Shown here one piece after another: positions 22,495 through 33,207 of a DNA stretch of 64,000 nt (position 1 is its first letter; each line of letters begins with the position of its first letter). Source of the stretch: Pelagibacterales bacterium SAG-MED22 (GTDB taxonomy: Bacteria; Pseudomonadota; Alphaproteobacteria; Pelagibacterales; Pelagibacteraceae); assembly GCA_014653985.1 (NCBI GenBank), contig JACWDT010000001.1, positions 62,001-126,000 of the forward strand. Reading direction: 5' to 3'. A model generated the notes under the pieces. That model made no database searches. It saw only the letters and a list, made by a program, of their open reading frames with translations, and was not told the origin of the DNA. The position numbers were made by a program, and so were the translations under genes.

Positions 22495-23494
22495 AAAAAT
22501 CATTTGTAATCAAACTTTCAGCAATTTGTACTGCGTTCAATGCCGCCCCTTTAACTAAATTATCTGATACGATCCACAAATTTATTGTATTTTCACGAGA
22601 CTCATCCAATCTTATTCTTGATATAAAAGTTTCAAATTTATCCTCAGCCTCAACTGGTGTTATATAACCCCCATCCTGATGTTCATCAATAACCTTGCAC
22701 CCAGGGGAGGTAGATAGAACTTTTCTTATTTCATCCAAATCACATTTTTTATTAAATTCTACATTTGCACTAATGCAGTGCGAAACAAGAACGGGTATCC
22801 TCACACAGGTAGAAGTTACTTTTATTTTTTTATCTAAAATTTTTTTAATTTCGTCAGTAGTTTTTTGTTCTTCTTTTGTGTAACCATTTTCTAAAAAACT
22901 ATCAATATGAGGAATTGCATTAAAGGCTATTTGCTTAGTAAAATTTTTTGAGTCTATTTCCTTATTTTGAAAATAATCCTCTGTTTGAGATAATAATTCA
23001 TCCATAGCTGATTTACCCGCTCCAGATACTGACTGATATGTAGACGCAACTATACGATTTATATTATACAAATCATGCAAAGGTTTTAAAGCTACAACAA
23101 CAGGAATTACTGAACAATTAGCATTAGCAATAATATTTTTATTTTTTACATCAGATAATTTTTTTGAATTAACTTCTGGAACAATTAATGGAATTTCAGG
23201 GTCTTTTCTAAAATATTTTGAATTATCTATAACAATAGTTTTTTCAGCAGCAACATGGGCCCATTTTTCAGCTACCTCGCTTCCTGCTGCAAAAAAAGCA
23301 ATTTTAACAGAGGAGAAATCAAATTTTTCAAGATTAGTTACTGAGTGTTCTTTTCCGTTGTAGCTAATTTTTTTTCCTTCACTATTTTTTGAAGCTAATA
23401 AAAAAAGATTTTCAATATTTATTTGTTTCTTCTCTAAAATTTCTATTATTTTTCTACCAACATTTCCTGTTGCACCTACAATTGCTATATTCAT
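22484..23494 (-). CDS. asd: Aspartate-semialdehyde dehydrogenase
   Basis: Reduces aspartyl phosphate to aspartate semialdehyde for lysine, diaminopimelate, threonine and methionine synthesis. The 336-residue protein has the NADP motif GATGNVGRKI, the catalytic Cys in NANCSVIPVV near residue 125, and the STYQSVSGAGKSAMDEL segment with the downstream His region. It lies between dmdA and sdhC on the same strand; the DapF half of the fusion gene at 35219 acts later in the same pathway. Confidence 0.96.
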   Translation of the reverse strand: MNIAIVGATGNVGRKIIEILEKKQINIENLFLLASKNSEGKKISYNGKEHSVTNLEKFDFSSVKIAFFAAGSEVAEKWAHVAAEKTIVIDNSKYFRKDPEIPLIVPEVNSKKLSDVKNKNIIANANCSVIPVVVALKPLHDLYNINRIVASTYQSVSGAGKSAMDELLSQTEDYFQNKEIDSKNFTKQIAFNAIPHIDSFLENGYTKEEQKTTDEIKKILDKKIKVTSTCVRIPVLVSHCISANVEFNKKCDLDEIRKVLSTSPGCKVIDEHQDGGYITPVEAEDKFETFISRIRLDESRENTINLWIVSDNLVKGAALNAVQIAESLITNDFYGR

Positions 23495-23515
23495 AAAACC
23501 AAATGACTTTTAATT

Positions 23516-24625
23516 TTAGACGAGGGGTAAATCACAAACAGAACCCACATATATTTTTTCATTAATTTCTATATTAAACTGATTTTTTGCATTCCAGTAG
23601 GGTTTATTAATCATTGCAATTCCAATAACTTTATTAAATGTGGGAGAAAATGTGGCTGATCTAACATATCCAACTACTTCTTTATTATCAGCAAATAAAG
23701 TTTTTTCACAATACATATCAATTTTATTGTGTTCAATTTTTACACCCATAAGTTTTCTAGTTATTCCTTTTTCTTGTATTTTCTTAAGTTTTTCTTTACC
23801 TAAAAAATCAACATCGCTGTCTAGGTGAATAAATTTATCAAAATTTGCTTCAAACGGATTGTCTCTGTTGTCAAAATCATTTCCGTATGACAATAGTGCA
23901 CCTTCTATTCTCTCAATTAAATTTGGGCAACCTGGCTTAATATTAAATTCTTTTCCCTCTTCAAATAAATAATCATATAAATTCTGACCTGCAATATCGT
24001 TATCAACATAGACTTCAAATCCACCTTGTTTAGACCATCCAGATCTTGCAATAAAATATTTGTGACCTTTTAATTCAAAGTAATCAAAATTAAAAAATTT
24101 TAATTTTCTAATCTCTTCACCAAATAATTTTGACATTAAATCGTCAGCTAAAGGCCCTTGAACAGCTAAAATATTTACATTTGGTTCATTAATTTCAACT
24201 TCAAATTTGTTTCCAGCTGCAAGTCCTTTTGCAAAAAATATTACATCTGCATCAGCTATAGACAACCACCATTTATCGTCTGCAAGTTTATTAATTATTG
24301 GGTCGTTAACTAAAAGTCCATCGTTATCAATTAATGGAGCGTAATAACATTTTCCAACTTTTGATTTAGATAAATCTCTACAAGTCATTAATTGAACTAA
24401 TTTAGATGAATCTTTTCCAGAGATTTCAACTTGTCTCTCTGCTGCAACATCCCAAACTTGAACATATTTTTTTAAGTGAAGATAGTCGCTTTCTAAAGAT
24501 TTAAATGACGCTGGAAGTAACATATGATTATAAACTGTGTAGCTGCTCACACCATGAGCTTCTATTCTGTCAGTATAAGGTGTACTTCGTAATCTTCTTG
24601 ATTTTGCTATAGAAAAGTTTTTCAT
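23516..24625 (-). CDS. dmdA: Dimethylsulfoniopropionate demethylase DmdA
   Basis: A GcvT-fold enzyme that moves a methyl group from DMSP to tetrahydrofolate, giving methylmercaptopropionate. It has the 369-residue length I know for SAR11 DmdA and the same characteristic segments: [14 protein letters not shown] at the N-terminus, [39 protein letters not shown] at about 194-202, and CDLPLV at the end. These separate it from glycine-cleavage GcvT. It overlaps the hydrolase upstream by four bases (ATGA) and follows dmdC and dmdB, so the window holds a demethylation operon. SAR11 cells need external reduced sulfur, which this pathway supplies. Confidence 0.96.
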   Translation of the reverse strand: MKNFSIAKSRRLRSTPYTDRIEAHGVSSYTVYNHMLLPASFKSLESDYLHLKKYVQVWDVAAERQVEISGKDSSKLVQLMTCRDLSKSKVGKCYYAPLIDNDGLLVNDPIINKLADDKWWLSIADADVIFFAKGLAAGNKFEVEINEPNVNILAVQGPLADDLMSKLFGEEIRKLKFFNFDYFELKGHKYFIARSGWSKQGGFEVYVDNDIAGQNLYDYLFEEGKEFNIKPGCPNLIERIEGALLSYGNDFDNRDNPFEANFDKFIHLDSDVDFLGKEKLKKIQEKGITRKLMGVKIEHNKIDMYCEKTLFADNKEVVGYVRSATFSPTFNKVIGIAMINKPYWNAKNQFNIEINEKIYVGSVCDLPLV

Positions 24626-25398
24626 TTTTTTAAAAATTCTAGGACCTTTTCTCTCATTTCAAATGCTTTTTCAATCATAATCATATGACCACAACCTTCG
24701 AAAATATGGGTAGATGAATTTTTTACCAGATTTGAAAATTTTTTTCCTACTTCTATGTTAACCATCTTATCAAGTGCACCAAATATAAACATACTTGGAC
24801 AATTTATTGACGCGGCAGCCTCTTTACCGTTTGAGTAATTGTTACAAGCAATAAGATCAACAGCCAATATTTCACTTATATCTCTTGGCGATTGAATAAT
24901 CCTTTCAATTGGATTACCACCGATAAATTTTTTTGACCCCTCATACCCCCACTTCATCATCAATTTAACAGCATCTGAGTCTCCATTTTTTGCTAATTCA
25001 ATTAAATCTGGATGAACCGGCATTTTATAAGAACCACCAACAAAAATTAATTTTTTTATTCTGGTTGGATATTTATGAGCAAATTCTAAAATTTCTAAAC
25101 ATCCCTGAGAGTGTCCAACTAAAACTAAATCATTTAAATTTAACTGAATAAATGCTTTTTCTAACCAAACTGTGATTTTTTCTATAGTATTAATACAGGG
25201 ACCATCAGAATTTCCATGTCCAGGTAAATCTATTGATAAAACATTAAAATTTTGATTCGAAAAAAATTGCTCCGTTAAAGACCAAATAATATGTGACATC
25301 CCACTCCCATGCAAAAATACAATAGTTTGTTTTTTTGGATCAATACCTTGACCTGCATCTGATACATGGACATTTTTGTTTTCTACTTGGAAAATCAA
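24622..25398 (-). CDS. Alpha/beta hydrolase in the DMSP demethylation operon
   Basis: A 258-residue alpha/beta hydrolase of unproven substrate. The fold markers are clear: oxyanion HG in FLHGSGMSH, nucleophile Ser in GHSQG near residue 98, acid Asp in FGALDKMVN, and His in GCGHM near the end. The only reasonable start is TTG at 25398; dmdB ends eight bases upstream and no ATG occurs before residue 45. It lies between dmdB and dmdA and overlaps dmdA by ATGA, so its role is probably tied to DMSP breakdown, for example hydrolysis of a CoA thioester. No dmdD (a crotonase-type enzyme) is seen here. Confidence 0.85.
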   Translation of the reverse strand: MIFQVENKNVHVSDAGQGIDPKKQTIVFLHGSGMSHIIWSLTEQFFSNQNFNVLSIDLPGHGNSDGPCINTIEKITVWLEKAFIQLNLNDLVLVGHSQGCLEILEFAHKYPTRIKKLIFVGGSYKMPVHPDLIELAKNGDSDAVKLMMKWGYEGSKKFIGGNPIERIIQSPRDISEILAVDLIACNNYSNGKEAAASINCPSMFIFGALDKMVNIEVGKKFSNLVKNSSTHIFEGCGHMIMIEKAFEMREKVLEFLKK

Positions 25399-25406
25399 AT
25401 AATTAC

Positions 25407-27023
25407 CTAGAATTGTTTTCTTAGTTCAAACTTCTGAATTTTTCCTGTAGAGGTTTTTGGTAGCTCACAGAAAATTACTTTTTTTGGTACTTTAAAACCT
25501 GCTAAAGTTTCTTTACAAAAATCAATTAATTCTTTTTCACTTGCTGGTTTATCTTTTACCATTTCGATAAAAGCACATGGAACTTCGCCCCATTTTTCGT
25601 CAGGTTTTGCAACTACAGCTGCAATAGAAACTGATGGATGTTTAGAAAGAGTATTTTCAATTTCAATCGAAGAAATATTTTCTCCTCCAGAAATAATTAT
25701 ATCTTTAGATCTGTCTTGTATTTTTACATATCCATCAGGATGCATCACAGCTAAATCACCAGTGTGAAACCAGCCACCCTTCATAGCCTTATCAGTAGCA
25801 TCTTTATCTTTAAAGTATCCCTTCATTACTACATTGCCTCTAATCATAATTTCACCAATAGTTTTACCATCCTTTGGAACTTCTTTCATGGTTTCAGGAT
25901 CTAATATTGTTACACCTTCTGTATTTGGGTATCTTACACCCTGCCTTGCTTTAATTTCATTTTGTTTATCCTCATCAAAGTCATTCCACTCATCATTCCA
26001 AGCACATTGAGTAACATGTCCATATGTTTCTGTAAGTCCATAAACATGCATTACCTCAAAACCCAGAGCTTTCATTTTTTTAAAGATTATACTAGGGGGA
26101 GGCGCTCCAGCAGTTAAAACATAAACTTTATTCTTTAATTTTTTTCTATCAGCTTCTGGGGCACCGGTAATCATGTTTAAAACAATAGGTGCTCCACCAA
26201 AATGCGTTACATCATATTTATCAATTAGTTCAAATATTTTTTTAATATCTATATTTCTTAGACAAATAGTCCTTCCATTCAACATCGGGATCGTCCATGG
26301 GTAACACCAGCCATTACAATGAAACATTGGTACAATTGTTAAAAAATTTAATCGGTTAGGCATATTCCATGCAACAGAACTTCCTGTAGACATTAAATAA
26401 GCACCTCTATGATGATAAACTACACCTTTTGGATTTCCAGTTGTGCCTGAAGTATAACTTAAAGAAATAGACTGCCACTCATCGTTGGGCATTTGCCAGT
26501 CATAATTTTCATCCCCAGTATTTAAAAAATTTTCATATTCATGCTCACCAATTTTTTCACACTTTGATTGGTCGGCATATTTGTCATTTATATCTATAAT
26601 TGTAATTTTTTTATCTAAAGTTTTTAAAGCTTTTTTAACTTCTATATGTAGCTGTCTATCAACGACTAAAACTTTTGCATCACTATGATTTAAAATATAT
26701 GCAATCGTGTTTGCATCTAATCTAATATTAATTGTATTTAAAACTGCTCCTGTCATAGGAACAGAGTAGTGTGCTTCAAATATTTCAGGTGTATTAAACG
26801 CTAAGAATGAAACAGTATCACCCTTTTTAATACCAATTTTAGACAATGCACTGGCAAATTTTACTGCTCTTTTGTAAACTTCACTCCAAGTATAATTTCT
26901 GTCTTCATATACTATCGCTTCATAGTTTGGATAAATTTCTGTTGCTCTTTTTAAAAACGTTAAAGGAGTTAACGGAACATGATTAGCTTGGTTTTTGTCC
27001 AAATTAGTATCATAATGACTCAT
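25407..27023 (-). CDS. dmdB: Methylmercaptopropionate-CoA ligase DmdB (acyl-CoA synthetase)
   Basis: An AMP-forming acyl-CoA synthetase of about 538 residues. It shows the AMP motif SLSYTSGTTGNPKGV, the YGLTET motif, GWFHTGDLAVMHPDGY, and the C-terminal KTSTGKIQK with the acyl-AMP Lys. Such enzymes activate methylmercaptopropionate to its CoA ester after DmdA. The call to DmdB rests on the LDKNQANHVPLTPLTFL start region and on its place next to dmdC and dmdA. I chose the ATG at 27023; a GTG codon just before it (27026) overlaps the dmdC stop and is an alternative. Confidence 0.9.
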   Translation of the reverse strand: MSHYDTNLDKNQANHVPLTPLTFLKRATEIYPNYEAIVYEDRNYTWSEVYKRAVKFASALSKIGIKKGDTVSFLAFNTPEIFEAHYSVPMTGAVLNTINIRLDANTIAYILNHSDAKVLVVDRQLHIEVKKALKTLDKKITIIDINDKYADQSKCEKIGEHEYENFLNTGDENYDWQMPNDEWQSISLSYTSGTTGNPKGVVYHHRGAYLMSTGSSVAWNMPNRLNFLTIVPMFHCNGWCYPWTIPMLNGRTICLRNIDIKKIFELIDKYDVTHFGGAPIVLNMITGAPEADRKKLKNKVYVLTAGAPPPSIIFKKMKALGFEVMHVYGLTETYGHVTQCAWNDEWNDFDEDKQNEIKARQGVRYPNTEGVTILDPETMKEVPKDGKTIGEIMIRGNVVMKGYFKDKDATDKAMKGGWFHTGDLAVMHPDGYVKIQDRSKDIIISGGENISSIEIENTLSKHPSVSIAAVVAKPDEKWGEVPCAFIEMVKDKPASEKELIDFCKETLAGFKVPKKVIFCELPKTSTGKIQKFELRKQF

Positions 27024-27025
27024 CA

Positions 27026-28789
27026 CTAAATAAAATTAAATTTCATTATATTTGAGCTTCCAGAAATTGCAGATTTATAATGATACTCTGCTCTAGGCAA
27101 TACTTTTTCAAAATAAAATTTAGCTGTATTGATTTTATCAGAGTAAAAATCTTTATTTTTCTCATAGTCATTAAAACTAACTTCTAAAACTTTTATCCAA
27201 GAATACGCAATTGAAACATATCCAAGTGTTCTTAAATAATCATTCGCTGCTGCACTTACATCATCTTTTTCAATTTTACTTTGATCACTGATCCAGCCTG
27301 TAAACTTTGATAATATATCTAGGTAATGATTTAATTCTTTTGAAAAAGTTTCAACTTTTCCTTTTTTACTTTCACACTCAGACTTAACCATGTCTAAAAA
27401 TCTAGCAATTACATTGCCATTTTTATTGGATAATTTTCTAAATACTAAATCAGCTGCCTGAACTGAGTTTGTTCCCTCATAAATAGGAGTAATACGATTA
27501 TCTCTATATAATTGCTCAATTCCTTGATCTTTTGTATACCCGTACCCACCATGAATTTGCATTGCGTCATTTGTTATTTCCATGGCTAAATCAGTAAATA
27601 ATGATTTTACTACTGGTGTCATTAATGAAACATAATCAGATGCTTCTTGTTTTATTTTTTCTTCAGGGTGATAAAGGCTAACCTCTGTTTGTTGAGATAA
27701 CCAAAAACATAATGCTCTTTCTCCCTCAATTATTGATTTCATATTTAGTAAAGATTTTCTTATATCAGCATGTTCAATTATAAAATCTGCACCATTAGTT
27801 GACTTGGTATTATTTGTTTTTCCTTGTTTTCTCTCTTTCGCATATGCAAGTGAGTTCTGATAAGCAATTTCGGATAGGCCTAAACCCTGTATCCCAACTA
27901 CTATTCTCTCTAAATTCATCATTGTAAACATCGCACTTAAACCTTTGTCTTTAGCTCCAATCATATAACCAGTTGCATCATCAAAATTTAAAACACAGGT
28001 AGCCGAACCCTTTATACCCATTTTACTTTCAATAGATCCTGTTGATACCCCATTCCTTGGGCCAATGTTTCCATCCTCGTTAACTATAAACTTAGGGACT
28101 AAAAATAAACTTATACCTTTGGTTCCAGCTGGAGAGTCTGTAGCTCTAGCAATTACCAAATGAATAATATTTTCTGTCAAATCTTGATCACCAGAGGTGA
28201 TGAATATTTTCTGACCACTTAGTTTATATGTTCCATCAGTTTGTTTTTCAGCTTTAGTCTTTAGAAGTCCTAAATCAGTTCCACAAACTGGTTCAGTTAA
28301 ACACATTGTGCCACTCCATTTACCCTCAACCATTTTTGGTAAATATTTGTTCTTTATTTCATCTGTAGCATGATGATTAATACAATTATAAGCCCCAATA
28401 CTTAATTCACTATAAAGTTTAAATGACAAGCTTGCAGATGATAACATTTCGTCAAAAAAAGCGCTTACAGTTTTGGGCATCCCTTGACCACCATATTTTG
28501 GATCACAAGATAATGATGTCCATCCATCTTCTATATATTTTTGGTACGCCTCTTTATAACCTGGGGGAGTTCTAACAACTCCATTCTCTAATACTGCAGG
28601 ATTTTCATCTCCTATTTTTGCAAGTGGTAATATTAAATTTTGATTGATTTTAGCTGCTTCCTCTAAAATATCTTTTACCAAATCAGAATTAACTTCATTA
28701 TATTTTTCTAATTCATTATAGTTTTTATTGTCTCTTAACTTGTCATAAAGAAACATCATATCTTTTACTGGAGCTATATAACTTGGCAT
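27026..28789 (-). CDS. dmdC: Methylmercaptopropionyl-CoA dehydrogenase DmdC (acyl-CoA dehydrogenase)
   Basis: A 587-residue acyl-CoA dehydrogenase of the long form with an extra C-terminal domain, as in DmdC. FAD-binding and active-site segments seen: MCLTEPVCGTDLG, KIFITSGDQD, and the catalytic Glu in PIYEGTNSVQAADL near residue 430. DmdC oxidises methylmercaptopropionyl-CoA to methylthioacryloyl-CoA. It is the first gene of the run dmdC-dmdB-hydrolase-dmdA, 26 bases after leuB. Confidence 0.92.
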   Translation of the reverse strand: MPSYIAPVKDMMFLYDKLRDNKNYNELEKYNEVNSDLVKDILEEAAKINQNLILPLAKIGDENPAVLENGVVRTPPGYKEAYQKYIEDGWTSLSCDPKYGGQGMPKTVSAFFDEMLSSASLSFKLYSELSIGAYNCINHHATDEIKNKYLPKMVEGKWSGTMCLTEPVCGTDLGLLKTKAEKQTDGTYKLSGQKIFITSGDQDLTENIIHLVIARATDSPAGTKGISLFLVPKFIVNEDGNIGPRNGVSTGSIESKMGIKGSATCVLNFDDATGYMIGAKDKGLSAMFTMMNLERIVVGIQGLGLSEIAYQNSLAYAKERKQGKTNNTKSTNGADFIIEHADIRKSLLNMKSIIEGERALCFWLSQQTEVSLYHPEEKIKQEASDYVSLMTPVVKSLFTDLAMEITNDAMQIHGGYGYTKDQGIEQLYRDNRITPIYEGTNSVQAADLVFRKLSNKNGNVIARFLDMVKSECESKKGKVETFSKELNHYLDILSKFTGWISDQSKIEKDDVSAAANDYLRTLGYVSIAYSWIKVLEVSFNDYEKNKDFYSDKINTAKFYFEKVLPRAEYHYKSAISGSSNIMKFNFI

Positions 28790-28815
28790 TTTAAAATCTT
28801 AGAATAATTATAGAT

Positions 28816-29922
28816 TTATTGCAATTTTGAAATTATCGCATCACCCATTGCTGAAGTTGATACCTCTTTCATTCCATCTGATAGAATATCTTTAGTTCTT
28901 AAATCATCATTTAATACCTGCTGTACTGCTTTTTCTAATGCATCAGCCTCATTATCTAAGTCTAAAGAATATCTTAGGGCCATAGCAAAACTTAAAATAG
29001 AAGCAATAGGATTTGCTATAGATTTACCAGCAATATCAGGTGCTGAACCATGAATAGGTTCGTACATGGCTCTCATTTCTCCATCCTTATTTTTTGCACC
29101 TAAAGATGCTGATGGTAATAGGCCTAAAGAACCTGTTAGCATTGAAGCTTGATCTGAAAGCATATCACCAAATAAATTATCAGTTACAATTACGTCAAAT
29201 TGTTTAGGATTTCTTAATAGCTGCATTGCACAATTGTCAGCGAGCATATGGCTTAATTCCACATCTTTAAATTCTTTATCATGAAGTTCTTGAACTTCTT
29301 CCTTCCATAACTGTCCAGCTTCCATAACATTTGATTTTTCACAAGAAGTTACTTTATTTGATCTTTTTCTTGCTAGATCAAATGCGATACGTGCTACCCT
29401 TACAATTTCACTAGTAGTATATGTATGAGTATTTATTCCTTTTCTCTCTCCATTCTCAATTGGTTTAATTCCTCTTGGTTCACCAAAATATATTCCACCT
29501 GTAAGCTCTCTAACAATCATTATGTCTAAACCCGACACTACTTCTGGTTTTAAAGTTGAAGCACCTACCAATTGTTCAAAACATATTGCCGGTCGTAAAT
29601 TAGCAAATAGTTTTAGTTCTTTTCTTAATTTTAATAATGCTCTTTCTGGTTTTTTAGAAAATTCTACTTCATCCCATTTTGGTCCACCTACCGCGCCTAA
29701 CATAACAACTTCACTCTCTAAAGCTTTATAAAATACTTCATCAGTAATTGGTGTTCCATGTTTGTCATAAGAACAACCACCAGCAAGATCTTCTTCTACT
29801 TCAAAATCTAGTGATTTTTTATCATTAAACCAATTAATAATTTTTTTCACTTCACCTATTACTTCTGGACCAATACCGTCACCAGGTAATAAAAGAATTT
29901 TTCTTTTTTTTACCTTAATCAT
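28816..29922 (-). CDS. leuB: 3-isopropylmalate dehydrogenase
   Basis: Oxidative decarboxylase of leucine synthesis (368 residues). Visible are [12 protein letters not shown] at the start, the substrate-binding [13 protein letters not shown], the [13 protein letters not shown] motif and the divalent-metal region around [15 protein letters not shown]. Its start overlaps the end of leuD by eight bases. Together with leuC and leuD it forms leuCDB; leuA is not in the window. Confidence 0.97.
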   Translation of the reverse strand: MIKVKKRKILLLPGDGIGPEVIGEVKKIINWFNDKKSLDFEVEEDLAGGCSYDKHGTPITDEVFYKALESEVVMLGAVGGPKWDEVEFSKKPERALLKLRKELKLFANLRPAICFEQLVGASTLKPEVVSGLDIMIVRELTGGIYFGEPRGIKPIENGERKGINTHTYTTSEIVRVARIAFDLARKRSNKVTSCEKSNVMEAGQLWKEEVQELHDKEFKDVELSHMLADNCAMQLLRNPKQFDVIVTDNLFGDMLSDQASMLTGSLGLLPSASLGAKNKDGEMRAMYEPIHGSAPDIAGKSIANPIASILSFAMALRYSLDLDNEADALEKAVQQVLNDDLRTKDILSDGMKEVSTSAMGDAIISKLQ

Positions 29923-30520
29923 TAAAAATCCAAGGTTTTTGATTTTTTAAATTATTTTCAAATGTTTTAATTTTGTCTGATTTTTTTAAAGATAAAGCGA
30001 TATCATCAAGACCTTCAAGTAAACACTTTTTTTTAAATGGATCAATTTCAAACTTAATTTCGCTATTACCGTAAACAATTACTTGTTCATTTAAATCAAC
30101 TGAAATTTCTTCCTTTCTGGTTGTGTATTCTGAAAGCTCTTTTATTTTTTCCTCCTCAAGAATAATTGGCAAAATACCATTCTTAAAACAGTTACTATAA
30201 AAAATATCTGCATAACTTGAACTGATTACACAAGTAATTCCAAAATCTAGAAGTGCCCAAGGAGCATGTTCTCTTGATGAACCACATCCAAAATTTTTAC
30301 CTGCAATTAAAATTTTTGACTTATTGAATGGTTCGTTGTTAAGAACGAAATTATCAATTTCTTTTCCTTGATCATCATATCTCATTTCAAAAAATAGGTT
30401 TTTTCCAAGTCCAGTTCTTTTAATAGTTTTTAAAAATTGCTTAGGTATAATCATGTCCGTATCAATATTAACTATTGGTAAGTATGCAGGAATACTTTTT
30501 AATGTATTAAACTTTTGCAT
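29915..30520 (-). CDS. leuD: 3-isopropylmalate dehydratase small subunit
   Basis: The 201-residue swivel-domain subunit that completes the active site of isopropylmalate isomerase. It has the [15 protein letters not shown] motif and the [13 protein letters not shown] loop that binds substrate. The ATG immediately follows the leuC stop and the gene overlaps leuB, so the three are likely translated together. Confidence 0.97.
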   Translation of the reverse strand: MQKFNTLKSIPAYLPIVNIDTDMIIPKQFLKTIKRTGLGKNLFFEMRYDDQGKEIDNFVLNNEPFNKSKILIAGKNFGCGSSREHAPWALLDFGITCVISSSYADIFYSNCFKNGILPIILEEEKIKELSEYTTRKEEISVDLNEQVIVYGNSEIKFEIDPFKKKCLLEGLDDIALSLKKSDKIKTFENNLKNQKPWIFND

Positions 30521-31924
30521 TTAATTTTGATACTTTCTAACATCATCAAGGTTTCCTGAAATTGCCGCTGCAGCTGCCATTCCTGGACTCACTAAATGAG
30601 TTCTGCCACCTCTACCTTGTCTTCCTTCAAAATTTCTATTTGAAGTAGAGGCACATCTTTCCTCCGGCTTGAGTTTATCAGCATTCATGGCTAAACACAT
30701 AGAGCAGCCTGGCTCCCTCCACTCAAATCCTGAACTAATAAAAATCTTATCTAATCCCTCTTGTTCAGCTTGTTCTTTAACTAACCCAGACCCTGGAACT
30801 ACCATTGCATTAACATGAGATGATATTTTTTTATCTTTTAAAATTTTAGCTGCCTCTCTTAAATCCTCAATTCTTCCATTTGTGCAGCTTCCAATAAAAA
30901 CCTTATCAATCTTTATATCTGTTGCTGACATATCAGGTTTTAGCCCCATATATTTCAGTGATCTTTCAATTGAATTCTTTCTGTCCTCATCTGTCTCGCT
31001 TTGTGGATTAGGAACTTTTCCATCAATTGTAATAACATCTTGTGGAGAAGTTCCCCATGTTATCATTGGCAAAATTTCTGCTGCATTTAAATTTATTTCC
31101 TTATCAAAATTTGCCTCTCTATCAGTCTTAAGACCATTCCAATAATTCAAAGCTTTTTCCCAATTTTCACCCTTAGGTGACATTGGTTTACCTTTTAAAT
31201 ACTCAAATATTTTTTCATCTGGCGCAATCAATCCTGCTCTTGCTCCACCTTCAATTGTCATGTTGCAGATCGTCATTCTTTGCTCAACGCTCAATGATCT
31301 TATTAAATCTCCTGCATATTCAATTACACAACCTGTTCCACCAGCTGTACCAATTTTTCCAATTATCTGAAGAATTACATCTTTTGAAGTGACACCTAAC
31401 GGAAGTTTACCATTAACATTTATTCTAAAATTTTTTGCTTTCTTTTGAACTAGTGTTTGTGTTGCTAAAACGTGTTCAACTTCTGATGTTCCAATCCCAA
31501 ATGCTAAAGCTCCAAAGGCTCCATGCGTTGCTGTATGACTATCTCCACATACAATAACCGTACCTGGTTGAGTAAATCCCTGTTCTGGACCTATGATATG
31601 TACAATACCTTGTCTTCTGTCATCCATTCCAAAAAGTTGGACACCAAATTCTTTACAATTTGCATCTAAAGTATCTACTTGTATTTTAGATTCTTGATCA
31701 GCTATTCCTTTAGTCCTATCCGTAGTTGGAACATTATGATCTGCAACTGCTAGTGTTAAATCAGGATGTCTTACTTTCCTATTTGAATTTCTTAATCCTT
31801 CAAATGCTTGTGGACTTGTCACCTCGTGAACTAAATGTCTATCAACAAAAAGAAGGGTTGTTCCATCATCTTGTTGATCAACTAAGTGATCATTCCATAT
31901 TTTATCGTAAAGAGTTGTGGACAT
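30521..31924 (-). CDS. leuC: 3-isopropylmalate dehydratase large subunit
   Basis: The 4Fe-4S aconitase-type subunit (467 residues). Cluster cysteines are visible in GSCTNGR and in the pair of CSMCLAMN, and the [14 protein letters not shown] and [18 protein letters not shown] segments are typical of LeuC. It lies 11 bases after rplS, so the leucine genes may be transcribed from the ribosomal-protein operon or from a promoter inside rplS. Confidence 0.97.
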   Translation of the reverse strand: MSTTLYDKIWNDHLVDQQDDGTTLLFVDRHLVHEVTSPQAFEGLRNSNRKVRHPDLTLAVADHNVPTTDRTKGIADQESKIQVDTLDANCKEFGVQLFGMDDRRQGIVHIIGPEQGFTQPGTVIVCGDSHTATHGAFGALAFGIGTSEVEHVLATQTLVQKKAKNFRINVNGKLPLGVTSKDVILQIIGKIGTAGGTGCVIEYAGDLIRSLSVEQRMTICNMTIEGGARAGLIAPDEKIFEYLKGKPMSPKGENWEKALNYWNGLKTDREANFDKEINLNAAEILPMITWGTSPQDVITIDGKVPNPQSETDEDRKNSIERSLKYMGLKPDMSATDIKIDKVFIGSCTNGRIEDLREAAKILKDKKISSHVNAMVVPGSGLVKEQAEQEGLDKIFISSGFEWREPGCSMCLAMNADKLKPEERCASTSNRNFEGRQGRGGRTHLVSPGMAAAAAISGNLDDVRKYQN

Positions 31925-31935
31925 TGAGAAAAAAA

Positions 31936-32490
31936 TTATTTTTTTTCTGAAGGGCTTTCTAGTTTTTGATCTTCCTTAGAAGCCTCTTCTTTTGGTGCCT
32001 CCTCAGCTTTAACCGTATCGTCTTGTACTGCTTTTATTTTAGGGGCCTCCTCTTTTGGTGCCTCTACTGCGGGAGCAACGTTTTCTTCTGTTACTGTTTC
32101 TGGCTTAACATCAACATCGATACCGATTTTTTTTCTTATTTTTTCTGCTATTCTTGCTGATTTACCAGTTCTATCTCTTAAATAATATAGTTTCGCTCTT
32201 CTAACTTTACCTGATCTTATAACTTTAATTGAGTCTATTAATGTTCCATATAAAGGAAAAGTTCTTTCAACTCCTTCGCCGAAAGAAATCTTTCTTACTG
32301 TAAAAGAGGAGTTTAAATCTCTACTTTTTTTAGCGATACAGACACCTTCAAAATATTGGATTCTGTCTTTTTTACCTTCAGTAATTCTTACACCAACCTT
32401 AACAACATCACCTGGATAAAAATCTGGAATTTTTTTATCAGAAAGAATTTTCTTGACGTTATGTTGGTTTATTTCTTCAATAGTTTTCAT
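31936..32490 (-). CDS. rplS: 50S ribosomal protein L19 with an Ala/Pro/Glu/Lys-rich C-terminal tail
   Basis: Residues 1 to about 120 match L19 ([13 protein letters not shown], then [14 protein letters not shown] at the end of the core). I use the ATG at 32490 ([12 protein letters not shown]); a TTG five codons upstream is possible but adds residues not expected in L19. After the core comes a low-complexity tail of about 60 residues with repeated EAPKEEAPK-like words. The same kind of tail occurs on S16 in the same operon. L19 lies at the 30S-50S interface. It is the last gene of ffh-rpsP-trmD-rplS. Confidence 0.96.
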   Translation of the reverse strand: MKTIEEINQHNVKKILSDKKIPDFYPGDVVKVGVRITEGKKDRIQYFEGVCIAKKSRDLNSSFTVRKISFGEGVERTFPLYGTLIDSIKVIRSGKVRRAKLYYLRDRTGKSARIAEKIRKKIGIDVDVKPETVTEENVAPAVEAPKEEAPKIKAVQDDTVKAEEAPKEEASKEDQKLESPSEKK

Positions 32491-32506
32491 GTTAGCAATA
32501 ATCAAA

Positions 32507-33193
32507 TTAGTTTTTCTTATATTTTTCCCATAAATCTGGTCTTCGGTCGCGTGTTATAGCCTCAGATTGAGACAAACGCCAGTCTTTAATTTTACTATGA
32601 TCACCAGATAATAGTACATCTGGTACTGATTTTTCCTCCCAAATTTGAGGTTTTGTATATTGCGGATACTCTAATAGACCATTTTCAAAAGTTTCTTCGA
32701 TCTTAGAATTATCGTTTCCTAATACCCCTGGTAAAAGCCTGAGAACACTATCAATAACAACATATGCAGCTGTTTCACCTCCAGACAAAACATAGTCTCC
32801 TATACTGACTTCTTCTATATTTCTTGTAGATAATACTCTCTCGTCAACCCCTTCAAAATGACCACAAATAAGTGATAAGGATTTTGCAGTTGCTAATTTT
32901 TTTGCATAGCTTTGATCAAATTTTTTTCCTTTAGGAGACAAATATAAAATTTTTTCACCTTCAATTCTGTTTTGATCTAATGATTTAGCAAGGACATCTG
33001 CTTTTAGTAACATTCCTGATCCACCTCCATAAGGTGTGTCATCTACAGTTTTATGTTTATCTTCAGCTGCATCTCTTATGTTAACAACCTTTAAATCCCA
33101 TAACTTTTTAGACATAGCTTTTCCATATAACCCTTTTGACAGAGGACCAGGAAAAACTTCTGGATAAAGTGTAAACACTTGAGCTTGCCACAT
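32507..33193 (-). CDS. trmD: tRNA (guanine-37-N1)-methyltransferase
   Basis: A SPOUT methyltransferase (228 residues) that makes m1G37 in tRNAs and prevents +1 frameshifting. The N-terminal [16 protein letters not shown] and PYGGGSGM motifs and the trefoil-knot segment with [15 protein letters not shown] near residue 135 are present. It lies between rpsP and rplS as in most bacteria, but rimM, which usually sits between rpsP and trmD, is not there. Confidence 0.97.
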   Translation of the reverse strand: MWQAQVFTLYPEVFPGPLSKGLYGKAMSKKLWDLKVVNIRDAAEDKHKTVDDTPYGGGSGMLLKADVLAKSLDQNRIEGEKILYLSPKGKKFDQSYAKKLATAKSLSLICGHFEGVDERVLSTRNIEEVSIGDYVLSGGETAAYVVIDSVLRLLPGVLGNDNSKIEETFENGLLEYPQYTKPQIWEEKSVPDVLLSGDHSKIKDWRLSQSEAITRDRRPDLWEKYKKN

Positions 33194-33207
33194 AAATAAT
33201 TTTTAAA

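Noticed and set aside
23516-24625. Annotation as glycine cleavage T protein or sarcosine/dimethylglycine enzyme
   Set aside because: Length and characteristic segments match SAR11 DmdA and the flanking dmdB and dmdC genes support it.
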